Shown: positions 26,901-33,575 of the stretch, piece by piece
Layout: every line of letters starts with the position of its first letter
Numbering within the stretch: the first letter of the stretch is position 1
NCBI RefSeq assembly: GCF_900105305.1
Contig: NZ_LT629765.1
Location: 2,480,001-2,544,000 of the forward strand
Origin: Corynebacterium timonense
GTDB lineage: Bacteria > Actinomycetota > Actinomycetes > Mycobacteriales > Mycobacteriaceae
Direction of reading: 5' to 3'
Length of the DNA stretch: 64,000 nt
Position numbers and translations under genes: made by a program
The notes under the pieces: model-generated
The model's database searches: none
What the model was told of the DNA's origin: nothing
The model's input: only the letters and a program-made list of their open reading frames with translations

Positions 26901-28673
26901 TCCTCCGCGTCGACCTCCCTGTTGGGGGCGAAGGTGACGCTGCCGGACGCGACTGTCGCCTACTCTATCCAGGCCGACCAGGTGTTCAGCCCGCACCAGC
27001 TCATCGAGTCGGTCGCGGAGGAGGTCGCGCCGGGTGCGCGGGTCGTGGCCACCGAGGAGTCCGGGTACCTGCCGGCCGACGGCGAGCTGACCACCATCGT
27101 CGCCACCTCGCTCGGTGGGGCGAGCATCAAGGTCTACCACGGCTCCGAGCTCGTGGTGGAAGGCTTCGCCACCGCCCTCGAGCTGGGTGAGAAGCGCGGC
27201 CTGCAGGGCGTCGCCGACGTCACGCCGACCCCGACCCCGGCGCCCCTCGACGAGGAGATCGAGGCCGTGCGCTGGGACCCGCACAGCGGCGAGACGGTGC
27301 GCGAGCGCCTGCGCGCGATCGTGTCCGAGTCGATGGGCTACGACGCCGAGGATCTGCCGGACGAGCTGCCGCTCATCGACCTCGGCCTCGACTCCCTCAT
27401 GGGCATGCGCATCAAGAACAGGGTGGAAAACGACTTCCAGATTCCCCCGCTCCAGGTACAGGCGCTTCGCGACGCCTCCGTCGCCGACGTCATCAGCATG
27501 GTCGAAGACGCCGTGGCGGGCCGCCCCGACGCGCCGCAGCCGCTACCGTACAACTCCGAGAACCGCACCCCGGCGGCCGCCGCGACGAAGGCGCAGGGCG
27601 TGGGCGTCGCCCCGCGCGATGCGGCGGAGCGCCTTGTCTTCGCCACCTGGGCGAACTACGTCGGCGCCGCCGCGGCGGGCGTCACCTCGGAGCTCCCGCA
27701 GATCACCGAGGAGCAGGCCGAACACATCGCCGCGCGCCTGAGCGAGCGTGCTGGGGTGGAGATCACCGCGGCGTTTGTTCGGGGCGTCGATACGCTCGAG
27801 CCCCTCGCCAACGAGGTGCGCGAGGGCCTGGAGACCCCCGTCGAGGGCAACATCCGCGTGCTGCGCGAGCGCACGGAGGGGATGGACGCCCCGAGCGTGT
27901 TCGTGTTCCACCCGGCGGGCGGCTCGAGCATCGTGTACGAGCCGCTGGCCCGCCGACTCGGAGAAAACGTGCCTGTCTACGGCGTGGAGCGCCTCGAGGG
28001 CAGCCTGGAGGAGCGCGCGGAGGCGTACCTGGAGGACATCGAGCGGCTTGCCGCGGGCCGCCCCGTGGTCCTCGCCGGGTGGTCCTTCGGCGGCGCGCTG
28101 GCCTACGAGGTCGCCGAGCGCCTCGGCGACGACAAGGTCGCCTTCATCGCGCTTCTGGATACCACCCAACCCTCCGAACCCACCCCGAACACGCCGGAGG
28201 AGACGCGCGCCCGCTGGGAGCGCTACGCCGCCTTTGCCAAGGGCGCCTACGGCCTGGATTTCCCGGTGCCCTACGAGCTGCTCGACTCGGCTGGCGAGGA
28301 GGCTGTGCTGAACATGCTCGGCGAGTTCCTGGCCACGACCGACGCCTCCGAGCACGGCCTCGCCGCCGGCGTGCTCGAGCACCAGCGGGCCTCCTTCGTG
28401 GACAACCAGATCTTGGCCAACCTCGACTTCGGCCGGTGGGCCGCGGTGTCCGTGCCCGTGCTGCTGTTCCGCTCGGAGCGCATGCACGACGGGGCAATCG
28501 TGCTCGAGCCCGCCTACGCGCACATTGACGACGACGGCGGGTGGGGCGCTATCGTGGATGACCTCACCATTGTCCACCTGCCGGGCGACCACCTCGCGGT
28601 CGTGGACGAGCCGGCGGTGGGCATCGTTGGCAAGCACATGAACGAATGGATTGACAATGTCGACAGCCTCTAA
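23943..28673 (+). CDS. pks13: Polyketide synthase Pks13, mycolic acid condensase
   Basis: 1576 residues, the standard single-module layout. The N-terminal ACP has its Ser in FGLSSRDAV (about residue 37). The ketosynthase has DTACSSSL (Cys about 264), HGTGT (about 400) and NIGHSE. The acyltransferase has the nucleophile GMSMGEMG (about 715). The second ACP has LGLDSLMGM (about 1150). The C-terminal thioesterase has LAGWSFGGAL (Ser about 1381). It condenses the FadD32-loaded chain with a carboxylated acyl chain from the AccD4 complex, and its thioesterase passes the product to trehalose. All active-site residues are visible. The stop overlaps the accD4 start by 17 bp. Confidence 0.97.
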   Translation: MTENELSVWLQKWVAEAVGLEPDEVEPTKPLEAFGLSSRDAVIMSGELENLLGRRVDPTVAYQYPTIATLAAALTAAEGERRPVRRRHASSSPGAHDIAIIGSAGRFPGAENNDEFWQVLIDARSTTGPLPEKRWSEYAGDPVVRSKMAEENTDGGYLSDIESFDNEFFGLSPLEAVNMDPQQRVMLELAWEALEDAKLPASSLRGEPVGVFVGSSNNDYGMLIAADPAQAHPYALTGSSSAIIPNRISYAFDFRGPSINVDTACSSSLVSVHHAVRALRDGEADVALAGGVNIMANPFASLMFAELGVISPTSNIHAFSEDADGIVRSEAAGFVVLKRVDDALRDGDTILAVIKGSATNSDGHSNGLTAPNPDAQVDVLERAYADAGLDPAAVDLVEAHGTGTLLGDPIEATALGTVLGRGRDGASPLLLGSAKSNIGHSESAAGVVALIKVLEALKHDTIPASVNYVGPNTYVDFDAQHIEVVEDPREWPRYSGRRVAGVSGFGFGGTNAHVVLADLDPAEYDTDAAATPAELLGAGAVGLPVSGLLPSRRAAAAAGLADFLEGRPDADLQPVARSLATRNHGRSAAVVQASTVEEAVKKLRQVAEGKVAPGIAVADAPAAMGPVFVYSGFGSQHRKMAKRLLETSPLFRRRMEELDEYVQFEAGWSMLEIIRDDELTYDTLTGQVTITAIQIAQTDLLASLGITPAATMGMSMGEMGAAYGAGGITARDAILIACHRARLMSEGEAMIAGTAQEGAMAVVELSREELSDFVDAHPEAQGAEPAVYAGPGMTTIGGPATAVEFVVAELEKQEKFARTLNVRGAGHTSMLDPIMGDLAGELAGLEPSPLTVPLFSSVDRGVVYRPGEVVHDAEYFLRMTRHSVFFQDATEAALAAGHTAFVEISPNPVAVMGMMNTAFGAGKPDTQLLFTSKRKIDEVASLLDLAAKLYVQGVDVDFRGFYGPGRVIDAPRTPFKRTPLWTKARPSSASTSLLGAKVTLPDATVAYSIQADQVFSPHQLIESVAEEVAPGARVVATEESGYLPADGELTTIVATSLGGASIKVYHGSELVVEGFATALELGEKRGLQGVADVTPTPTPAPLDEEIEAVRWDPHSGETVRERLRAIVSESMGYDAEDLPDELPLIDLGLDSLMGMRIKNRVENDFQIPPLQVQALRDASVADVISMVEDAVAGRPDAPQPLPYNSENRTPAAAATKAQGVGVAPRDAAERLVFATWANYVGAAAAGVTSELPQITEEQAEHIAARLSERAGVEITAAFVRGVDTLEPLANEVREGLETPVEGNIRVLRERTEGMDAPSVFVFHPAGGSSIVYEPLARRLGENVPVYGVERLEGSLEERAEAYLEDIERLAAGRPVVLAGWSFGGALAYEVAERLGDDKVAFIALLDTTQPSEPTPNTPEETRARWERYAAFAKGAYGLDFPVPYELLDSAGEEAVLNMLGEFLATTDASEHGLAAGVLEHQRASFVDNQILANLDFGRWAAVSVPVLLFRSERMHDGAIVLEPAYAHIDDDGGWGAIVDDLTIVHLPGDHLAVVDEPAVGIVGKHMNEWIDNVDSL

Positions 28674-30198
28674 GCTCGCTGACCTGCGCGCGCGGCTGGA
28701 AAAGGCCCAGGACCCCGGGTCGGAACGGGCGCGCAAGCGCCGCGACGACGCCGGGCAGACCACCCCGCGCGAACGCATCCACGCGCTCCTCGACGAGGGC
28801 TCCTTCGTCGAGATCGGCGCCCTCGCCCGCACCCCAGGCGACCCCGACGCCGTGTACTCCGACGGCGTGGTCACCGGCTACGGCCGCGTCGACGGGCGGC
28901 CCGTGGCCATCTACGCTCACGATAAGACCGTGTACGGCGGTTCCGTCGGCGTGACCTTCGGGCGCAAGGTGACCGAGGTGATGGAGATGGCCATCAAGGT
29001 CGGCTGCCCCGTCATCGGCATCCAGGACTCCGGCGGCGCCCGCATCCAGGACGCGGTGACCTCGCTGGCCATGTACTCCGAGATCGCCCGCCGCCAGCTG
29101 CCACTGTCGGGGCGCTCCCCGCAGATCTCCATCATGCTGGGCAAGTCCGCCGGCGGCGCGGTGTACGCCCCCGTGACCACCGACTTCGTCGTCGCCGTCG
29201 ACGGGCAGTCCGAGATGTACGTGACCGGCCCGAACGTCATCCGCGAGGTCACCGGCGAGGACATCTCCTCCGCCGAGCTCGGCGGGGCGCGCATCCAGGA
29301 GCAGTCCGGCAACATCCAAGCCGTTGTCGCCACCGAGGAGGAGGCCTTCGACTACGTCCGCGACCTGCTCGCCCTCCTGCCCACCTCGGCTTTCGACGAC
29401 AGCCCCGTCGCCTGGGCACCCGCCGACGAGGACCTCGACGATTCCGAGTTGGACACCTTCATGCCGGACGATACCAACGCCGGCTACGACATGCGCGAAC
29501 TGCTCGCCCAGCTCGGCGACGACGACGACCTCGTCGAGATCCAAGCCAACTACGCCGAGAACATCATCTGCGCCTTCGGGCGTATCGACGGCCGAACCGT
29601 CGGCTTCGTGGCTAACAACCCGATGCACTACGCCGGCTGCATCGACGCCGACGCCGCCGACAAGGGCGCCCGCTTCGTGCGCACCTGCGATGTGTACAAC
29701 ATCCCGCTCGTCTACGTGGTAGACACACCCGGCTACCTCCCCGGCGTGGACCAGGAGCGGCAGGGCCTCATTCACCGCGGCGCCAAATTCGCCTTTGCCA
29801 GCGTCGAGGCCACCGTCCCCAAGGTGGCCCTCATCGTGCGCAAGGCCTACGGCGGCGCCTACGCCGTCATGGGCTCAAAGAACCTCGCCGGCGACATCAA
29901 CCTGGCGTGGCCCACCGCGCAGATCGCGGTCATGGGCTCCGCCGCTGCCGTCGTGATGATCCAGGGCAAGCAGCTCGACGCCATCGAGGACCCCGCCCAG
30001 CGCGAGGCGATGAAGAAGATGTTCATGGACTTCTACGACGAGACCATGACCTCTCCCTACGTCGCCGCTGAGCGCGGCTACATCGACGCGATGATTCAGC
30101 CCTCGGAAACGCGTCTCGCGCTGCGCCGAGCTCTGCGTCAGCTGTCTACCAAGTACGACGCTGACCTGCCGAAAAAGCACACAATCTCGCCGCTGTAA
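28657..30198 (+). CDS. accD4: Acyl-CoA carboxylase beta subunit AccD4 (AccD3 in C. glutamicum numbering)
   Basis: About 513 residues from ATG 28657, inside the last codons of pks13. It is a carboxyltransferase of the propionyl-CoA carboxylase type. Acyl-CoA-site signatures include GGSVGVTFGRK and GIQDSGGARIQDAV, and carboxybiotin-side signatures include VVDTPGYLPGVDQE and VRKAYGGAYAVMGS. With AccA3, AccD5 and AccE it carboxylates the fatty acyl-CoA that becomes the alpha branch of mycolate. The position after pks13 is diagnostic. The next gene on this strand is a 38-codon ORF followed by a terminator. Confidence 0.95.
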   Translation: MSTASKLADLRARLEKAQDPGSERARKRRDDAGQTTPRERIHALLDEGSFVEIGALARTPGDPDAVYSDGVVTGYGRVDGRPVAIYAHDKTVYGGSVGVTFGRKVTEVMEMAIKVGCPVIGIQDSGGARIQDAVTSLAMYSEIARRQLPLSGRSPQISIMLGKSAGGAVYAPVTTDFVVAVDGQSEMYVTGPNVIREVTGEDISSAELGGARIQEQSGNIQAVVATEEEAFDYVRDLLALLPTSAFDDSPVAWAPADEDLDDSELDTFMPDDTNAGYDMRELLAQLGDDDDLVEIQANYAENIICAFGRIDGRTVGFVANNPMHYAGCIDADAADKGARFVRTCDVYNIPLVYVVDTPGYLPGVDQERQGLIHRGAKFAFASVEATVPKVALIVRKAYGGAYAVMGSKNLAGDINLAWPTAQIAVMGSAAAVVMIQGKQLDAIEDPAQREAMKKMFMDFYDETMTSPYVAAERGYIDAMIQPSETRLALRRALRQLSTKYDADLPKKHTISPL

Positions 30199-30265
30199 CG
30201 TTTTGGTTACGTCACACGTTAGACTCCTCTAGAAGTCATCGTTCCCAAGAAAGGTTCCGAAACCT

Positions 30266-30382
30266 ATGCTCTCCAGCGCTTTCGACATCGCCGGCGACCT
30301 GATCAACTACCTCGTGTGGACCTTCAAGGCCCTCTCCAGCGGCAACCCGCTGTTCAACCTCGGTTCCAGCTTCCCGCGCTAG
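30266..30382 (+). CDS. 38-residue amphipathic peptide, possible mycomembrane peptide
   Basis: Starts at ATG 30266 with AAGAAAGG 11 nt upstream and stops at 30382, 13 bp before a strong terminator. The sequence starts MLSSAFDIAGDLINYLVWTF and ends NLGSSFPR. It is hydrophobic-amphipathic with no signal peptide, like the very short corynebacterial mycomembrane peptides (PorA, PorH, ProtX), which are secreted without a signal and O-mycoloylated on Ser. Serines occur in MLSSA, ALSSG and LGSSF. The location in the mycolate operon fits, but I see no direct sequence match, so the identity is a guess. Alternatively it is a non-functional ORF. Confidence 0.55.
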   Translation: MLSSAFDIAGDLINYLVWTFKALSSGNPLFNLGSSFPR

Positions 30383-30394
30383 AAGCTGCGCCTG

Positions 30395-30430
30395 CGGCAC
30401 CCGCCCCCAATGGGGTGGGTGCCGTTCTTT
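30395..30430 (+). terminator. Rho-independent terminator ending the mycolate operon
   Basis: GGCACCCGCCCC pairs with GGGTGGGTGCC across a short A/T-containing loop, followed by TTCTTT. It is the strongest terminator seen in the window and lies 13 bp after the 38-codon ORF, supporting that ORF as the operon's last gene. Confidence 0.85.
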
Positions 30431-30469
30431 GTAATTGCGTGGGCATATTCGGTGGAGCCGTGTGTGGGG

Positions 30470-30834
30470 TATGCATTGCATAGTCGGGGCGCTCGCCGGC
30501 TGGGCGTTGATCCGTATGCATTGCATAGTTGCGGCGCTCGCCGGCTGGGGGCTGATCCGTATGCATTGCATAGTCGCGGGCCCGTCCGCTTCGGGGCCGG
30601 GGTGTATGCATTGCATAGTTGGGGCGGTCGGGGGCTGATCGGTATGCATTGCATAGTCGCGGCGCTTGGTTGTCGGGGGTTGATCCGTATGCATTGCATA
30701 GTCGGTGCGCTCGACGCTCGGGCGCTGATCCGTATGCATGGCATAGTTTCGGGCCCGTCCGCATGCGGCCGGGGGTATGCGTTGCATAGTTGCGGCGCTC
30801 GACGGTCGGGGGCTGATCGGTACGCATTGCATAA
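30470..30834. repeat. Array of nine TATGCATTGCATA near-palindromes with 45-bp period
   Basis: Copies of the 14-mer TATGCATTGCATAG start at 30470, 30515, 30560, 30605, 30643, 30688, 30733, 30776 and 30821. Steps are 45 bp except one of 38 and one of 43. The last three copies carry single changes. The core is a 13-bp palindrome except for its central base and contains an NsiI-type ATGCAT. Linkers are GC-rich and related to each other (GCGCTCG, GGGGGCTGATCCG). The array fills the 500 bp between the accD4 operon terminator and the HNH gene. It is not a CRISPR: repeats are too short and spacers are similar. Function unknown. Confidence 0.9.
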
Positions 30835-30935
30835 TCCGTTGCATTCAAACACGCGCGCTATGCAAACGTCGAAAAGCTGCCTTTAGCCAGCTCAACCCAC
30901 ATGTCCGAAGCGTTGTTATACTGTCAATCAAACAC

Positions 30936-32213
30936 ATGATCGACACGCTTGGGGGAGCAATGGACACACCACCAACCACCGTCAGCAGGGACAGCGCGCC
31001 CTTGCATATCGCGCACACCATCGAAAAAGGGTTCGGCGTATTCTCGCGCCGCAAGGCGCAGATACTCTACGCCATAGCACTTTTCGACGTCCTCGGGCTC
31101 GCCCCCCAGTTCGGCGCACAAACGACCGCATTATGGCTTGTTAGGAGCATCGCGGTGCCGAACTCCACCGCCCACGAGTACGTCAGGGTTGCCCGCGCAA
31201 TGCTGCGCTTCGAGGTGATGGCACAAGCATTCTTGGAGGGGCGAACAAACTACTCCAAGGTCAGATTGATACTGCCGCTGCTCACAAAGGACAACGAGGC
31301 TGAGCTGGTGGAGCTGGCCTGCACCATGACGTTTCACGAGTTGGAGATCGCGCTGCTGCAATTCCGCCAGCCAGCAAAGAAAGCGACGAGGACGTCCTAC
31401 GTGCGTCTAAAAGCCGCGCCGGATGGGCGTATAAAGCTGTGGGCGGATTTCAACGCGGCGGAAGGCGCGCGTGTGATGGCGGCGATGAAGGTCGGGGAAC
31501 TCGCCTGGCACGACGTGGACTGGGCATCCTTGGCGGGCAACGACGGGGCGGTGGATCCGGAGCGTATCGACGGTGAAATGGACCGTCAGGATAAGCAGGG
31601 TAAGAAAGCGCGCGGCTGTTCCGGTTTCGGCCTGCCCATCGGTCAGGTGCTGGTCAGCGCGTTTATGGGTATGGTGAACATGACGTTGTCGCGGCCGCGT
31701 AACCCGTTGCGCGCACCGGGGGCGCACGTCAACGTCGTTATGACCACCGACGGCAAGGCCTACCTGCCCTACAACCCTGGTGCGCCCTCGGAGGCGGTGA
31801 AAAACTTCCTCGCCAACGCCTCCTACCGGCTCAACAGGGTCGACGATAAAGGGCTGGTGCTCAACAGTGGGCGCGCGTTTCGGCTTGCCTCCGACGCCCA
31901 GGTTAACGCGCTGATGCTCATGTGGCGTCACCAGTGCGCGATGCCCGGGTGTAGTCACACGCGCTTCATTGAGATGCATCACGTCCGTGACTGGGCGGAC
32001 GGCGGGCCGACGGACCTGGACAACTTGCTGCCGTTGTGTTCGGCGTGCCACAGCCTCGTCAGCGACAAGCACATCACGATTTTGCGCGACGGTGGGGACT
32101 TTCATTTCCTGGGCCCGGGCGGGGTGCGCTACGTCAGCACAGACCGCGGGCTGCCGGTGCGCAACGACGACGCCCGGACGCTGGAGGAGTTCAACGAGCT
32201 CAGCTGGGTCTAG
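30936..32213 (+). CDS. HNH endonuclease of the DUF222 / 13E12-repeat type
   Basis: About 425 residues. The N-terminal two-thirds is a helical DUF222-like region (FGVFSRRKAQILYAIALFDV and on). The C-terminal HNH nuclease has the zinc-binding and catalytic pattern CAMPGCSHTRFIEMHHVRDW, then DLDNLLPLCSACHSLV. Such proteins occur in many actinobacterial copies, often with repeats or mobile DNA; their role is not established. The start is uncertain: ATG 30936 lies shortly after a TATACT box, while ATG 30960 has GGGGGAG very close. The frame is open back into the repeat array, probably by chance. Confidence 0.82.
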   Translation: MIDTLGGAMDTPPTTVSRDSAPLHIAHTIEKGFGVFSRRKAQILYAIALFDVLGLAPQFGAQTTALWLVRSIAVPNSTAHEYVRVARAMLRFEVMAQAFLEGRTNYSKVRLILPLLTKDNEAELVELACTMTFHELEIALLQFRQPAKKATRTSYVRLKAAPDGRIKLWADFNAAEGARVMAAMKVGELAWHDVDWASLAGNDGAVDPERIDGEMDRQDKQGKKARGCSGFGLPIGQVLVSAFMGMVNMTLSRPRNPLRAPGAHVNVVMTTDGKAYLPYNPGAPSEAVKNFLANASYRLNRVDDKGLVLNSGRAFRLASDAQVNALMLMWRHQCAMPGCSHTRFIEMHHVRDWADGGPTDLDNLLPLCSACHSLVSDKHITILRDGGDFHFLGPGGVRYVSTDRGLPVRNDDARTLEEFNELSWV

Positions 32214-32557
32214 CGGCGCCTCGACACGGCGAGCCTCGCGATGCCGCGCCAGCCGAGCATCAGCGCCGCGGAGGTCGTGCCTGCCACAAGGACGAAGGAC
32301 CAGTGAGGCAGCTTGTCGCGGTAGAAGCCCCAAATGATCAGGCCGACGACAAGGGTGATCAGCCAAATCAGCCACCCCGTGTTGCGCCGCACCGCAAGCC
32401 ACGCAAGGGCCAGGCCGACGCCGAAAGGAACAAAGGTCTCGAGCCAACCGAGGAACGTGAACGGCATCTCTTCGGTTTGGTGGGCAGCGCGGGCGAGGAG
32501 GGCGAAGGCGGCGATGGCGACGAAATCGGCGGCGATGGCGTAGGGCTTGTGCAACAT
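32210..32557 (-). CDS. DUF3054-family membrane protein
   Basis: 115 residues with four hydrophobic helices (AIAADFVAIAAFALLARAAH, FVPFGVGLALAWLAV, WLIWLITLVVGLIIWGF and FVLVAGTTSAALMLGW). This layout, with an N-terminal D in the first helix and E-E in the loop, matches DUF3054 proteins common in actinobacteria and haloarchaea. The function is unknown. It converges with the HNH gene (4-bp overlap of the ends) and lies 10 bp after the flippase-like gene on the same strand. Confidence 0.75.
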   Translation of the reverse strand: MLHKPYAIAADFVAIAAFALLARAAHQTEEMPFTFLGWLETFVPFGVGLALAWLAVRRNTGWLIWLITLVVGLIIWGFYRDKLPHWSFVLVAGTTSAALMLGWRGIARLAVSRRR

Positions 32558-32567
32558 GACAGGAAGC

Positions 32568-33575
32568 CTAGCGCTCGGGGGTAGCGGGAGCGCCTAGGAC
32601 GTAGCCCCGCCCCGCGTAGAAGATGAAGTAGTACACCCAGCCGATGGCGGTGATCAATACGAAGGAGATCAGGCGATAGAGGAGGGTGATGGCGGTGGCG
32701 TCGCCAAGCGAGAAGCCCCCGGCGGCGAGGACGCCGACACCGACGGCGTCGACGGTGCCCACGCCGCCGGGGGTGACTTGGGCCGTGCCGGCGAGTTTGG
32801 TCATGACGAACGCGAGCATGACGGAGCGCAGAGCTGGGTCGTCGGTGATGGCCAGGGCGGCAAAGTAATACGTGGCCGCGTCGAGGACGCGGTTGAGCAG
32901 TGACAGAACGGCCGAGGAGGCGAAGGTACCCGTGGACATGTGAACGGCGGCGATCTGGCCGACGACGTCGGCGACGGGACGTTCGATCCGGCCGGGCAGG
33001 TGCCGTACCGCGCGCTGCATGGTGTTCGGGTTGCGGGCCACCCAATACAGGGCTAGGGCAACGCCGACGGACGCGGCCAGGGACGCGGCGAGCGCAGGCA
33101 GGGAGAGGTCGGCGCCTAACACGGCGACCGAGAGGACGCCGATGGCCACTAGCCACACCGTGGACAGGGCGCTGGAGATCACGATGAACCAGCCGCACAG
33201 CCCGACCGAGGCGCCCCACGAGCGATGCACCTTGAAGGTGAACCAGGCGGAGATCGCGGGGCCCCCAGGGACGGTGGTGGACCACGCGTTGGAGGCCAGC
33301 GACAAGCGGTTGCAGGGCGGGAAGCCGACGATGTGGCCCTGGCTGTTAAGCAGCACCTGGCGCACCCCGGACATGGCCACGATGGAGACGTAGGCGACGA
33401 CGACGGCGGCGATGACGGGGCCCACTCTCGCCCGCGCGAGCGCGTCCCATGCCTCGCCGAGGAAGGGAAGCTGGTCGCGAAGAAAAAACAACGCGAGGAT
33501 GAGGGCGACGAGGGGCAGGAGCCACCGCGCCCACTTCGCTGCCCGTTCGCGGGCGGTGGTGGCGGGGGTGGACAT
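32568..33575 (-). CDS. LPG-synthase-type integral membrane protein (UPF0104, flippase-like)
   Basis: 335 residues with about eight membrane helices. It carries family hallmarks of the lysylphosphatidylglycerol synthase transmembrane region: NAWSTTVPGGPAISAW near residue 95 and QVTPGGVGTVDAVGVGVL near residue 265. Members without a catalytic domain are thought to flip or move lipid-linked molecules. The start codon directly follows the stop of the CmpL1-like gene (TAG then ATG), so the two are translationally coupled. A role beside the trehalose-mycolate exporter is plausible but inferred only from this coupling. Confidence 0.85.
   Translation of the reverse strand: MSTPATTARERAAKWARWLLPLVALILALFFLRDQLPFLGEAWDALARARVGPVIAAVVVAYVSIVAMSGVRQVLLNSQGHIVGFPPCNRLSLASNAWSTTVPGGPAISAWFTFKVHRSWGASVGLCGWFIVISSALSTVWLVAIGVLSVAVLGADLSLPALAASLAASVGVALALYWVARNPNTMQRAVRHLPGRIERPVADVVGQIAAVHMSTGTFASSAVLSLLNRVLDAATYYFAALAITDDPALRSVMLAFVMTKLAGTAQVTPGGVGTVDAVGVGVLAAGGFSLGDATAITLLYRLISFVLITAIGWVYYFIFYAGRGYVLGAPATPER

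Noticed and set aside
24048..27284. 1078-codon open frame antisense to pks13
   Set aside because: A by-product of high GC in the third codon position of pks13; the product is Arg/Gly/Val/Leu-rich with no domain.
30470..30834. CRISPR array
   Set aside because: Repeats are only 13-14 bp, linkers resemble each other, spacing is 45 bp, and no cas gene is nearby.
30236..30852. Long open frames on the minus strand across the repeat array, encoding 15-residue repeats (for example YAMHTDQPP...)
   Set aside because: Three minus frames and two plus frames are open at once because the period is a multiple of three and lacks stops. No ribosome-binding site or coding bias favours one frame.
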